DNA of 42,922 bases from Rhodospirillaceae bacterium UBA6219 (GTDB taxonomy: Bacteria; Pseudomonadota; Alphaproteobacteria; Rhodospirillales; Magnetospirillaceae): positions 10,739 to 53,660 of the forward strand of contig DISD01000025.1 in the NCBI GenBank assembly GCA_002435715.1, given 5' to 3'. Of this stretch, positions 7,613-15,059 are shown one piece after another. The notes beneath the pieces are model-generated. The model ran no database searches and was not told where the DNA came from. It was given only the letters and a program-made list of their open reading frames with translations. The position numbers and the translations under genes were made by a program. The stretch's first letter is position 1. Every line of letters begins with the position of its first letter.

Positions 7613-8254
7613 ATGGATGCCGTCGTCGTCGCCGTCCGTTTGCTGGCCGATCGTGGTCTGAACCAGGGCGCATCCGGCAATGTTTCGGTGCGTCGGGGGG
7701 ATGGCTTCGTGGTGACGCCGTCGGGCGTTTCCGCCGACGTGCTGCAGGCCGATCAATTGGTGGCCATGGACATGCAGGGCGCCTGGAGCGGAGCGTGGAA
7801 GCCGTCCAGCGAATGGCGTTTCCATCGCGACATCTATGCCGCCCGCCCCGATGCCGGCGCCGTGGTCCATTGCCATTCGCCGGCCGCCACCGCCTTGGCG
7901 GTGCTGGGCAAGACCCTGCCGGCCTTCCATTACATGATCGCCATCGCCGGCGGCACCGATGTGCGCTGCGCCCCCTATGCCACCTTCGGCACCCAGGAAT
8001 TGTCAGACGCCGCGCTGCGGGCCTTGGAGGGTCGCCGCGCCTGCCTGCTGGCCCATCACGGCATGATCGCCATCGGCAAGGATTTGGCCCAGGCGGTGGA
8101 TGTGGCGGTGGAAATCGAATTCCTGTGCGACCTGTATCTGCGCCTGCTGCCGCTGGGCGCGCCGCCGGTCCTGCCGCCGGCCGAAATGGCGGTGGTGCTG
8201 GAAAAGTTCAAGTCCTACGGCGCCAACGCGCAAGCGGTTACAGCGGCAACCTGA
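7613..8254 (+). CDS. class II aldolase, probable methylthioribulose-1-phosphate aldolase (DHAP shunt)
   Basis: A 213-residue class II aldolase/adducin-fold protein. Zinc ligands are visible as His86 and His88 (VVHCHS) and His149 (LLAHHGMIA), and Glu67 (PSSEWRFH) sits where the catalytic acid of fuculose-phosphate aldolase lies. GASGNVSVR and VTPSGV are the phosphate-binding loops. Two roles are possible: MtnB dehydratase, or the Ald2 aldolase that splits methylthioribulose 1-phosphate into DHAP and methylthioacetaldehyde. The gene order mtnP-mtnA-aldolase and the lack of mtnC/mtnD nearby match the Rhodospirillum rubrum DHAP shunt, so the aldolase is preferred. Its 3' end overlaps the convergent histidine kinase gene by 17 bases. 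Confidence 0.8.
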   Translation: MDAVVVAVRLLADRGLNQGASGNVSVRRGDGFVVTPSGVSADVLQADQLVAMDMQGAWSGAWKPSSEWRFHRDIYAARPDAGAVVHCHSPAATALAVLGKTLPAFHYMIAIAGGTDVRCAPYATFGTQELSDAALRALEGRRACLLAHHGMIAIGKDLAQAVDVAVEIEFLCDLYLRLLPLGAPPVLPPAEMAVVLEKFKSYGANAQAVTAAT

Positions 8255-9581
8255 TCCGTGCCCGCAGACCGCCCAGCGGACTGTCTTCCAGCAGCACCTC
8301 ACCGCCGTGGCCGCGCACGATGTCCCGCGCGATGGTCAGACCCAGCCCGACACCGCCGGTGGCCAGATTGCGTGAACGTTCCATGCGGAAGAACGGCTTG
8401 AACACCTGTTCGCGGGACTCGGCGGGAATGCCGGGGCCGTCATCGTCGACGATGATCTCGGCGGCGCCAGGCCCACCATCCCCTGGACGCTTGCCCACCC
8501 GCACCCACACATGGCCGCCATAGCGCAACGCATTGCCGATCAGGTTGCCGATGACCCGGCCCATGGCCTGGGGCTTGATGGGCATCACCAGAGAATCTTC
8601 CACATGCAGGTCCATGTCGCGACCTTCGCGACGAAAGCGCCCGACCACTTCGCCGACCAACACCGAAAGGTCGGTCGGCACCGAAACCTCGCCCCCCTCG
8701 CCGCGGACGAAGGCCAGATAGCCTTCGACCATCTGCTCCATTTCGGCCACGTCCTCTTCCAACTCGGCCCGACCGTCGGCATCGCCCAGCATGGCCACCT
8801 GCAGCTTCATCCGGGTGAGTGGGGTGCGCAGATCGTGGGACACCCCGGCCAGCATCTCGGTGCGCTGCTGCATCTGCCGCTTGATGCGGTCGCGCATCAG
8901 GTTGAAGGCCTGGGCCGCTTGGCGTACCTCGGCGGCGCCTTCCGCCTTGAAATTGGCCACGTCGCGCCCCTTGCCGAAAGCGTCGGCGGCGACCGCCAGC
9001 TTGCGCACGCTGCGCACCTGGTTGCGCATGAAGATGGTGGCGATCCCCAGCAACAGCAGGGACGTCCCCACCATCCACAGCACGAAGATGTAGGTGGTGG
9101 AACTGAACAGACGCTTGCGCGGCACGAACACTTCCAACAACCCGTCGGACAATTGCACCCGCACCGCCACTTCCCGTTCATAGGAACGGGCGTCGATCAT
9201 GAAGGGGCGCTGCAAACGTTCCGACAAAGCGGCGTGCAGCGCTTCTTCCATGATGCCGAAAGGCGGCGGCGGTGGCGTGTTGGGCAAGATGCCCCCCATC
9301 TCGAACCGCATGTCCAGATCCATGCGATTGGCGGCGATGCCGATGATGCGCTGGCGGTTTTCCGGACCGGGAAAGGCCCGCAGGCTTTCGATCACCGCGC
9401 CGACATCGCCCACCAAGCCGGCGGCCAGACGCCGTGCCACCGTATCCCAGTGGCTGGCATAGAAGATGTAGGTGGACACCAATTGCACGACGATCAAGGG
9501 CGTGACGATGATCAGCAACGACCGCCCCAGCAGGCCCTGGGGCAGGATGCGTTTGAACCAGCGTTCCGCGTCCACCGCCAT
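8238..9581 (-). CDS. EnvZ-like sensor histidine kinase
   Basis: A 447-residue membrane histidine kinase. TM1 is about 20-42 and TM2 about 163-185, enclosing a 120-residue periplasmic domain with a proline run (103-107). A HAMP domain follows (to about 238). The H-box is GVSHDLRTPLTRMKL with His249 as the phosphorylation site. The ATPase domain shows the N-box NLIGNALRYG, the G1 box DDDGPGIP and the G2 box GVGLGLTIARD. This arrangement is that of EnvZ-type osmosensor kinases. It is translated just after its response regulator, with a single base between them. The signal sensed is unknown. Its 3' end overlaps the aldolase gene on the other strand. Confidence 0.92.
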   Translation of the reverse strand: MAVDAERWFKRILPQGLLGRSLLIIVTPLIVVQLVSTYIFYASHWDTVARRLAAGLVGDVGAVIESLRAFPGPENRQRIIGIAANRMDLDMRFEMGGILPNTPPPPPFGIMEEALHAALSERLQRPFMIDARSYEREVAVRVQLSDGLLEVFVPRKRLFSSTTYIFVLWMVGTSLLLLGIATIFMRNQVRSVRKLAVAADAFGKGRDVANFKAEGAAEVRQAAQAFNLMRDRIKRQMQQRTEMLAGVSHDLRTPLTRMKLQVAMLGDADGRAELEEDVAEMEQMVEGYLAFVRGEGGEVSVPTDLSVLVGEVVGRFRREGRDMDLHVEDSLVMPIKPQAMGRVIGNLIGNALRYGGHVWVRVGKRPGDGGPGAAEIIVDDDGPGIPAESREQVFKPFFRMERSRNLATGGVGLGLTIARDIVRGHGGEVLLEDSPLGGLRARIRLPL

Positions 9582-9582
9582 G

Positions 9583-10266
9583 TCAGTCGGGCCTCAACAT
9601 GTAACCCTGGCCGCGCACCGTCTGCAGGTAACGCGACATCTTGGGATCGTCTTCCAGCTTCTTGCGCAGACGCGTCACCTGGACGTCGACAGCGCGGGGA
9701 TTGGCGGCATTGCCGGTGCGGGCCGCCAAGTCGTCACGGCTAACCGATTGATTGGCGTGCTCGGCCAAGATGCCCATCAAATCGCGTTCGGCGGTGGTCA
9801 GGTGGACCATTTCGTCCCCTTGCCGCAACTCGGCCCGCCCCATGTCCCACACATAGGCCCCCAGGCGCACAACGCGCGCCGCCGCCGGCTCGACCTTCGG
9901 GGTGCGGCGCAGGATCGACGCCATGCGCAACAACAGCTCGCGCGGTTCGAACGGCTTGGTCAAATAGTCGTCGGCACCGGTTTCCAGACCGTTGATACGG
10001 TCCTCGGTTTCCCCCATGGCGGTCAACAGCAAGATGGGGATCGCGCGGTTCCGCCGCAGATCGCGGGTCAAGCTCAGGCCGTCCTCGCCCGGCATCATCA
10101 CGTCCAGCACCAACATGTCGGGTTCGACCACGGTCAGCTTGGTCCGCGCCTCGGCGGCGGAAGCGGCGGTGCTGACCAGATAGCCGTTGTCGCTCAGGTA
10201 TTTGCGCAGCAATTGCCGCAACCTGTCGTCATCGTCGACCACCAGAACATGCGGCTTGTCGTCCAT
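9583..10266 (-). CDS. OmpR family response regulator
   Basis: A 227-residue DNA-binding response regulator. The receiver domain has the acidic pair Asp11/Asp12, phospho-acceptor Asp55 (LVLDVMMPG), Thr82 and Lys104 (TKPF). A C-terminal winged-helix domain of OmpR type ends in RYLQTVRGQGYMLRP. I use the ATG at 10266 because GGGGGTG stands 4 bases before it. A GTG at 10272 is in frame but lacks a ribosome site. It forms a two-gene unit with the EnvZ-like kinase. The likely targets are envelope or osmotic genes, by family analogy only. Confidence 0.94.
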   Translation of the reverse strand: MDDKPHVLVVDDDDRLRQLLRKYLSDNGYLVSTAASAAEARTKLTVVEPDMLVLDVMMPGEDGLSLTRDLRRNRAIPILLLTAMGETEDRINGLETGADDYLTKPFEPRELLLRMASILRRTPKVEPAAARVVRLGAYVWDMGRAELRQGDEMVHLTTAERDLMGILAEHANQSVSRDDLAARTGNAANPRAVDVQVTRLRKKLEDDPKMSRYLQTVRGQGYMLRPD

Positions 10267-10324
10267 CTGCACCCCCGTCAGCGCCGCTTTCGTTCTAACA
10301 AACCCGCGCTGATTTGTCTGTACG

Positions 10325-10347
10325 GCCCGTGCCGGACCGGCGCGGGC
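10325..10347 (-). terminator. hairpin after the MarR gene
   Basis: A 9-base stem GCCCGTGCC/GGCGCGGGC (one G-T pair) directly behind the MarR stop codon at 10348. There is no T-tract. It is probably the transcript end of the regulator, separating it from ompR. Confidence 0.5.
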
Positions 10348-10845
10348 TTAGCGCCAGCCCGGCCCGCGTTGCGGGAAACGGGGGCGGTCGGCTTCGTCGA
10401 TCAACCCCAACATCACCTTGCGGAACCCCTCCACCGCCTCGGCGCCGGCGTCGCGATAGGCCGCGGCGAAACGCGCCCGCTGACGTTCGGTCAGTTGCCG
10501 TTCCAGTTCGGTGCCTTTTTCCGTCAGCTCCAACAAACGCTGTCGACGGTCGACAGTGCCGGGACGCTGGGTGATGAAGCCTTCCTCGACCAATTGCCCC
10601 AACACCCGGGACAGCGATTGCTTGGTGATACGCAAGATGGTCAACAGGTCCGACACCGTCATGCCGGGATTGCGGCCGACGAAATAGATGACGCGGTGAT
10701 GCGCCCGCCCATACCCATATTCAGCCAGGATGGCGTCGGGTTCGGCGGTGAAGTCGCGATAGGCGAAAAACAGCAATTCGATCCCCTGCCGCAACTCTTC
10801 TTCGCGCAGGAACAAGGGATTTATGGGTGTCTTTACGTCAGTCAT
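10348..10845 (-). CDS. MarR family transcriptional regulator
   Basis: A 165-residue winged-helix repressor of the MarR family, which acts as a dimer and is usually released from DNA by a small ligand or oxidation. The DNA-binding part is visible as MTVSDLLTILRITKQSLSR (helix-turn-helix) followed by the wing ITQRPGTVDRRQRLLELTEKG with the D-R-R signature. The flanking helices would form the dimer interface. No cysteines are present, so thiol sensing is unlikely. The gene is divergent from the branched-chain aminotransferase, with an 84-base shared control region, so autoregulation and control of ilvE are the simplest guess. The ligand is unknown. Confidence 0.92.
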   Translation of the reverse strand: MTDVKTPINPLFLREEELRQGIELLFFAYRDFTAEPDAILAEYGYGRAHHRVIYFVGRNPGMTVSDLLTILRITKQSLSRVLGQLVEEGFITQRPGTVDRRQRLLELTEKGTELERQLTERQRARFAAAYRDAGAEAVEGFRKVMLGLIDEADRPRFPQRGPGWR

Positions 10846-10846
10846 G

Positions 10847-10894
10847 TTGACATATATCGCTCAAAATGTTACTCCTGACAAGAGTGAAGAGTAA
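10847..10894. promoter_or_regulatory. marR-ilvE divergent control region with dyad
   Basis: Rightward, TTGACA at 10847-10852 is a perfect -35 element; the -10 near 10869-10875 is poor. Over the expected -10 to +10 region lies the dyad TTACTC (10869-10874)/GAGTAA (10889-10894), a suitable operator for a MarR dimer. The region is AT-rich compared with both genes. Confidence 0.45.
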
Positions 10895-10929
10895 TTTTGT
10901 GACGTATCACCCCTTTCGGACGGAATATC

Positions 10930-11805
10930 ATGGCTGACCTAGTCCCTTTCCACGATCGTGACGGCTTCATCTGGTTCGACGGCGAACTGATCCCCTGGCG
11001 TGACGCCAAGGTGCACGTGTTGACCCACGGCCTGCACTATGGCTCGGCGGTTTTCGAGGGCGAGCGCGTTTACGGCGGCAAGGTGTTCAAGCTGACCGAT
11101 CACTCGGAACGACTGGTCAAATCCGGCGATATCCTGGGCATGAAGGTGCCGTATTCGGCCGCCGAGATCGACGCCGCCACCAACGCCACCATCAAGGCCA
11201 ACAACATCGTCGACGGCTATGTCCGCCCCATCGCTTGGCGTGGTTCGGAAATGATGGGCGTCGCGGCGCAAGCCAACAAGATCCACATGGCCATCGCCTG
11301 TTGGGTTTGGCCCAGCTATTGGTCGCCGGAAGCCCGCATGCGCGGCATCCGTCTGAACATCAGCGACTGGCGCCGACCGCACCCGCAGACCGCGCCGACC
11401 GCGTCCAAGGCCGCCGGCCTTTACATGATCTGCACCATGAGCAAGCACAAGGCGGAAGCCGCGGGCTATGAAGACTCGCTGATGCTGGATTATCGCGGAC
11501 AGGTCGCCGAAGCCACCGGGGCCAACATCTTCTTCGTCTTCGACGGCGAGCTGCACACCCCCACCCCCGATTGCTTCCTGGACGGCATCACCCGGCGCAC
11601 CGTCATCGACATCGCCAAGAAGCGCGGCCTGAAGGTGGTCGAACGCGCCATCATGCCCGAAGAGATGGAAAAGGCGACGGAATGCTTCCTGACCGGCACT
11701 GCGGCCGAGGTCACGCCTGTGCGTGAAATCGCTTCCTATACTTTTACCCCAGGGGACATTAGCAAAATGCTAATTAATGATTATGAGTCTTTGGTGCGAT
11801 CGTAA
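10930..11805 (+). CDS. ilvE: branched-chain amino acid aminotransferase
   Basis: A 291-residue class IV (fold-type IV) PLP aminotransferase that makes valine, leucine and isoleucine from their keto acids. The PLP lysine is Lys160 in TASKAAGLYM. VHVLTHGLHYGSAVFEGER near the N-terminus holds the small-domain substrate loop, and EATGANIFFV with LTGTAAEVTPVREI matches the cofactor phosphate-binding parts. The length is normal. D-amino acid aminotransferase and aminodeoxychorismate lyase share the fold, but the Y-x-R-P (GYVRPIAWRG) and G-T-A-A-E-V-T-P elements favour IlvE. The gene is divergent from a MarR regulator and followed by a hairpin terminator. Confidence 0.93.
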   Translation: MADLVPFHDRDGFIWFDGELIPWRDAKVHVLTHGLHYGSAVFEGERVYGGKVFKLTDHSERLVKSGDILGMKVPYSAAEIDAATNATIKANNIVDGYVRPIAWRGSEMMGVAAQANKIHMAIACWVWPSYWSPEARMRGIRLNISDWRRPHPQTAPTASKAAGLYMICTMSKHKAEAAGYEDSLMLDYRGQVAEATGANIFFVFDGELHTPTPDCFLDGITRRTVIDIAKKRGLKVVERAIMPEEMEKATECFLTGTAAEVTPVREIASYTFTPGDISKMLINDYESLVRS

Positions 11806-11841
11806 TCATTCCAAAGTATCAGTCATTTTTCTGCATTCTGG

Positions 11842-11872
11842 GAAAGGCCGGTGTTTCCAACGCCGGCCTTTC
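11842..11872 (+). terminator. terminator after ilvE
   Basis: A perfect 10-base stem GAAAGGCCGG/CCGGCCTTTC with an 11-base loop lies 37 bases after the ilvE stop. The 3' arm ends in TTT, then CATAATA. This is a likely intrinsic terminator with a short U-tract. Confidence 0.7.
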
Positions 11873-11953
11873 ATAATACATTCTATTGGGGGAACGAAAT
11901 CCGCGTCCAAAGGTACGGGGTCAGTACCGCGGTCGCAAAAACAGGTGATTTGA

Positions 11954-13657
11954 GTGAAAGCCTGGCGGAACCTTCGGCTGTCCAGCCGTTTCATGATTAT
12001 TGTTGGTGTCGGCGTGATCGCCTTGATCCTCAGCGTCGTGCTGGTGATCGCCCGCTTCGAACGAATCGAGATGGAACGGCAGCTGCAGCAATTGTCATCC
12101 AACGAGATGACCTCGCTGCATGCCCTGATCCTGAACGTCATGGCCAAACGCCCTGAAGACGGCGACAATATCGGTATCCAGGTGTTCAACAACTGGTTCG
12201 ACAGCCGCAACGTCCACTATCCGGGCAAGGTGTGGTCCGCCTGGGGCGAAAAGGTCACCGCCTACATGGCCGAGATCGAACCCGACCGCAAACCCAAAGC
12301 GCCGATGGACGACGTCGACCGCGAAGCTTTCGCCACCAAGGCTGCGGTGGGACGCTTCGTTGACGGCGCCTATCGCTATGCCTATCCCATCGTGCTGGGG
12401 GTCACCGACGGCGCCGACCAAGACGTCTGCTATGCCTGCCATGGCGGCATGGGCATGGAAAAAGGCGACGTCATCGCCGTGCTGTCGTCGTCGCTGTCCA
12501 CCACCGAAGCCGAAGCCAAGCTGAAGAAGATCCTGACCTTCCTGGCGGTGGGCGGCATCTTCGCCACCATTCTTGCCGTGCTGGGCATCCGCTGGGGCCT
12601 GAAAAGCATCATCACCACCCCCATCCAGGACATGACCCAACGCATGGGGGCGCTGACCAAGGGCGACATCTCCATCGACGTCCCCTCTTTGGACCGTGGC
12701 GACGAAGTGGGCGACATCGCCCGCGCCGTCCAGGTGTTCAAGGACAACACCATCGCCAAACAGGAGATGGAGCAAGAGGCCCGTCAGGCCGCCGCCGCCC
12801 GCGAAGCCCGCATGCGCCGCCTGGAAGAACTGATCCGCAGCTTCGAATCCGCCGTGGCCAAGGTGTTGGAAACCGTGTCGCAATCCGCCGAGATGATGGG
12901 GCAGACGGCACGCCGCATGGTGGTGTCCGCCGACAGCGCCGCCGAACGGGCGCAATCGGTGTCGCAGCACGCCAACGACGCCAACCAGAATGTGCGCATG
13001 GTGGCCGAGGCGGCCGAGGAATTGTCCAATTCCATCACCGAGATCGCCCAGCAGGTGGCCATGTCCAACGACGTTGCCGCCAACGCCACCACCGAGGCGC
13101 AGGGGGTCAATTCCCGCGTCAACGGCTTGGCCGGCGCCGCCGACAAGATCGGCGAGATCGTGGTGATGATCACCGGCATCGCCGAACAGACCAACCTTCT
13201 GGCCCTGAATGCCACGGTCGAGGCGGCCCGCGCCGGCGACGCCGGCAAGGGCTTCGCCGTCGTCGCCTCCGAGGTCAAGAACCTGGCCCGCCAGACGGTG
13301 CGCGCCACCGAGGACATCTCGACCCAGGTGTCCACCATCCAGAAGGAAACCCACCAGACGGTGGGCGCCATCCAGGGCATCGGCACCACCATTTCCTCCA
13401 TGGACGGCATCACCACCGCCATCGCCGCCGCCATCGAGGAACAAGGGGCCGCCACCCAGGAAATCGCCCGCAACATCGACCACGCGGCCAGCGGCACCAA
13501 TCAGGTGTACGAAAACATCGCCGAGGTCAGCCGCACCATCCACGAAACCGACGAAGCGGCCAAGGACGTGCTGCGGGCGGTCGAGGAACTGCAGCAGCAA
13601 TCGGACACCCTGCGCGGCGAAGTGGACCGTTTCTTGGCCGGCATCCGCGAAGTCTAA
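11954..13657 (+). CDS. methyl-accepting chemotaxis protein with a periplasmic c-type haem motif
   Basis: A 567-residue chemoreceptor. TM1 (about 13-33) and TM2 (about 192-212) enclose a periplasmic domain that resembles the Tll0287-like (DUF3365) family and carries CYACH (Cys159, Cys162, His163), a haem c attachment site in the correct compartment. A HAMP domain (to about 265), a long methylated coiled coil and the signalling tip follow. The tip includes EQTNLLALNATVEAARAG and FAVVASEVKNLARQT, which contact CheA and CheW. No C-terminal CheR-tether pentapeptide is present. The start is a GTG with AGGTGA about 5 bases upstream. The likely signal is redox potential, oxygen, NO or CO through the haem; this is inferred, not shown. 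Confidence 0.93.
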   Translation: MKAWRNLRLSSRFMIIVGVGVIALILSVVLVIARFERIEMERQLQQLSSNEMTSLHALILNVMAKRPEDGDNIGIQVFNNWFDSRNVHYPGKVWSAWGEKVTAYMAEIEPDRKPKAPMDDVDREAFATKAAVGRFVDGAYRYAYPIVLGVTDGADQDVCYACHGGMGMEKGDVIAVLSSSLSTTEAEAKLKKILTFLAVGGIFATILAVLGIRWGLKSIITTPIQDMTQRMGALTKGDISIDVPSLDRGDEVGDIARAVQVFKDNTIAKQEMEQEARQAAAAREARMRRLEELIRSFESAVAKVLETVSQSAEMMGQTARRMVVSADSAAERAQSVSQHANDANQNVRMVAEAAEELSNSITEIAQQVAMSNDVAANATTEAQGVNSRVNGLAGAADKIGEIVVMITGIAEQTNLLALNATVEAARAGDAGKGFAVVASEVKNLARQTVRATEDISTQVSTIQKETHQTVGAIQGIGTTISSMDGITTAIAAAIEEQGAATQEIARNIDHAASGTNQVYENIAEVSRTIHETDEAAKDVLRAVEELQQQSDTLRGEVDRFLAGIREV

Positions 13658-13682
13658 TCCCTTCATATTCCTGTGCTTTCGA

Positions 13683-13709
13683 CGGGCGGCCCGATCTTCG
13701 GGCCGCCCG
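13683..13709 (+). terminator. strong hairpin after the chemoreceptor gene
   Basis: A perfect 12-base stem (13683-13694 with 13698-13709; CGGGCGGCCCGA/TCGGGCCGCCCG) with a 3-base loop lies 25 bases after the stop. The sequence behind it (CTGTCTTTGCC) has only three consecutive T. It is the likely transcript end. Confidence 0.7.
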
Positions 13710-13784
13710 CTGTCTTTGCCCATACATGATGAAGGGTGGACGGCGGGGCCAAAACGGTTTAAGTGGCATGATCTTACCGATTCA

Positions 13785-13800
13785 CCGCCCGTTCGGGCGG
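13785..13800 (+). other. small hairpin before the DUF6624-like gene
   Basis: CCGCCC/GGGCGG with a GTTC loop lies about 35 bases ahead of the TTG start at 13835. It could be a leader structure, but it may be chance in this GC-rich sequence. Confidence 0.3.
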
Positions 13801-13834
13801 GGCCGGCGCCACCAAAGCGGGGAGGTTGCTTCCG

Positions 13835-14416
13835 TTGCGTGATCATTTGCTGCACATGGCCGAGAGCGATCGCCGGCTGCGCCAGCAATTGGCGTTGTCG
13901 GGCGAATTGTTCGCCGGCTACCACCCGGACATGCGCGCCCTGCACGAAGCCAATGCCCGCGAACTGGAACTGGCGGTGGACGAAGAAGGCTGGCCGCTTT
14001 CCGACGAAGTGGGGGAAGACGCCGTCGAGGCGGCGTTCCTGATCGCGCTGCATGCCATTTCACGCCCGGCTTTCCAGCGCCGTTGCCTGACCCTGATGAA
14101 ATCGGCGGCCAATCGCGGCGACGTGCCCGCCCGCCATCCGGCCATGCTGGAAGACCGCATCCGTGCCTTCGAGGGCCGGCCCCAGCTTTACGGCACCCAG
14201 TTGGATTGGGACGATGACGGCCATCTGATGCCGCTGCCCATCGAGAACGAGGAAGAAGTCGACCAGCGCCGCGCCAAGGTCGGCCTGCCGCCTTTGGCCC
14301 AGACGGTGGCCGAAACCGAGGACAAGGCCCGCCGCGAAGGCCAGCACCCGGCGGCGGAATGGCTGCACCGCCAACAGGCCATGGCCGACTTCGCCCACGA
14401 AGTCGGCTGGCGTTAG
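13835..14416 (+). CDS. DUF6624-like hypothetical protein
   Basis: A 193-residue soluble protein whose middle and end match my memory of the DUF6624 pattern: EAAFLIALHAISRPAFQRRC, then an acidic-basic helix, then GRPQLYGTQLDWDDDGH, PLPIENEEEVDQRRAKVGLPPL. The function of the family is unknown. No signal peptide or membrane segment is present. The start is chosen as the TTG at 13835, because GGGGAGG ends 9 bases before it. The TTG at 13826 would touch that site, and the ATG at 13856 would discard seven residues. It converges with the membrane-anchored gene at 14431, 14 bases apart, and its own transcript seems to be a single gene. Confidence 0.75.
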   Translation: MRDHLLHMAESDRRLRQQLALSGELFAGYHPDMRALHEANARELELAVDEEGWPLSDEVGEDAVEAAFLIALHAISRPAFQRRCLTLMKSAANRGDVPARHPAMLEDRIRAFEGRPQLYGTQLDWDDDGHLMPLPIENEEEVDQRRAKVGLPPLAQTVAETEDKARREGQHPAAEWLHRQQAMADFAHEVGWR

Positions 14417-14430
14417 CTGGCCACCGGCCC

Positions 14431-15036
14431 TCACCGGGGCAACGGCGGTTCATTATCCTCAAGCACCGGATCGATGGCATAGGGCAACAACAATTTGCCG
14501 ACCCAGCTATATTCGCCGTCACGTTCACGATCGACGCCGAAGGACAGGAAAGTCCAGAACGCTTCAGCCTTATCCGATAGGCGTGCCCGCACATGGTAAT
14601 CTCGGTTGCGGCTGGTAGTGGCTATTTTTGCAAAATCCATGCAATAGCTCCAGTTATCGGGATTGGGTTTCCCCAACATCGTCGCCAGCTCGCGACTCAT
14701 GTACCAAATTCGCTGGCGGTTCTCCATTCCCGCCAATGTCTGGTACCACAGCGGGGCATAGACCTTCCCGTCCTTGACCCGAATGTATTTGTCCATGCCG
14801 ACAGCATATTCGGGCCGATGAAGCGGGCGGGTCATCGTCGCCCATTCCACGAACATCTGATTGACCTGGGGCGTCATCGGCTCGATCAGATCGACATACT
14901 CGCCAGCATCGCGACAGACCGGGTACAAACGCACCCAGGTGTTGCGGATGTTCCAATTATACCAAGCCAGCCAAGCCACGCCGGCAGGAACCAGCATGGT
15001 CACGAGCAGCAGGATCAGACGGCGCGGGCGTTTCAT
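14431..15036 (-). CDS. membrane-anchored periplasmic hypothetical protein (candidate immunity partner)
   Basis: A 201-residue protein that I do not recognise. A positive N-terminus (MKRPRR) and a hydrophobic helix at about 7-26 make a signal anchor, placing residues 27-201 in the periplasm. Two cysteines (41 and 132) could form a disulfide there. The domain is rich in aromatic residues. Start: ATG at 15036 with AGGA 8 bases upstream. The gene follows the large peptidoglycan-binding protein by 23 bases on the same strand. Rows of 60 bases counted by hand are 52-57 % GC, clearly lower than most neighbours. The position and topology suit an immunity protein for a periplasm-acting toxin, but that is inference. 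Confidence 0.75.
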   Translation of the reverse strand: MKRPRRLILLLVTMLVPAGVAWLAWYNWNIRNTWVRLYPVCRDAGEYVDLIEPMTPQVNQMFVEWATMTRPLHRPEYAVGMDKYIRVKDGKVYAPLWYQTLAGMENRQRIWYMSRELATMLGKPNPDNWSYCMDFAKIATTSRNRDYHVRARLSDKAEAFWTFLSFGVDRERDGEYSWVGKLLLPYAIDPVLEDNEPPLPR

Positions 15037-15059
15037 CGGGCAATCCTAACGTGTGGCCA

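Noticed and set aside
12095..14053. A 652-residue open frame antisense to the haem-motif chemoreceptor
   Set aside because: Low-complexity Gly/His/Asp-rich shadow of the receptor's third-position GC bias; no family motif and no ribosome site.
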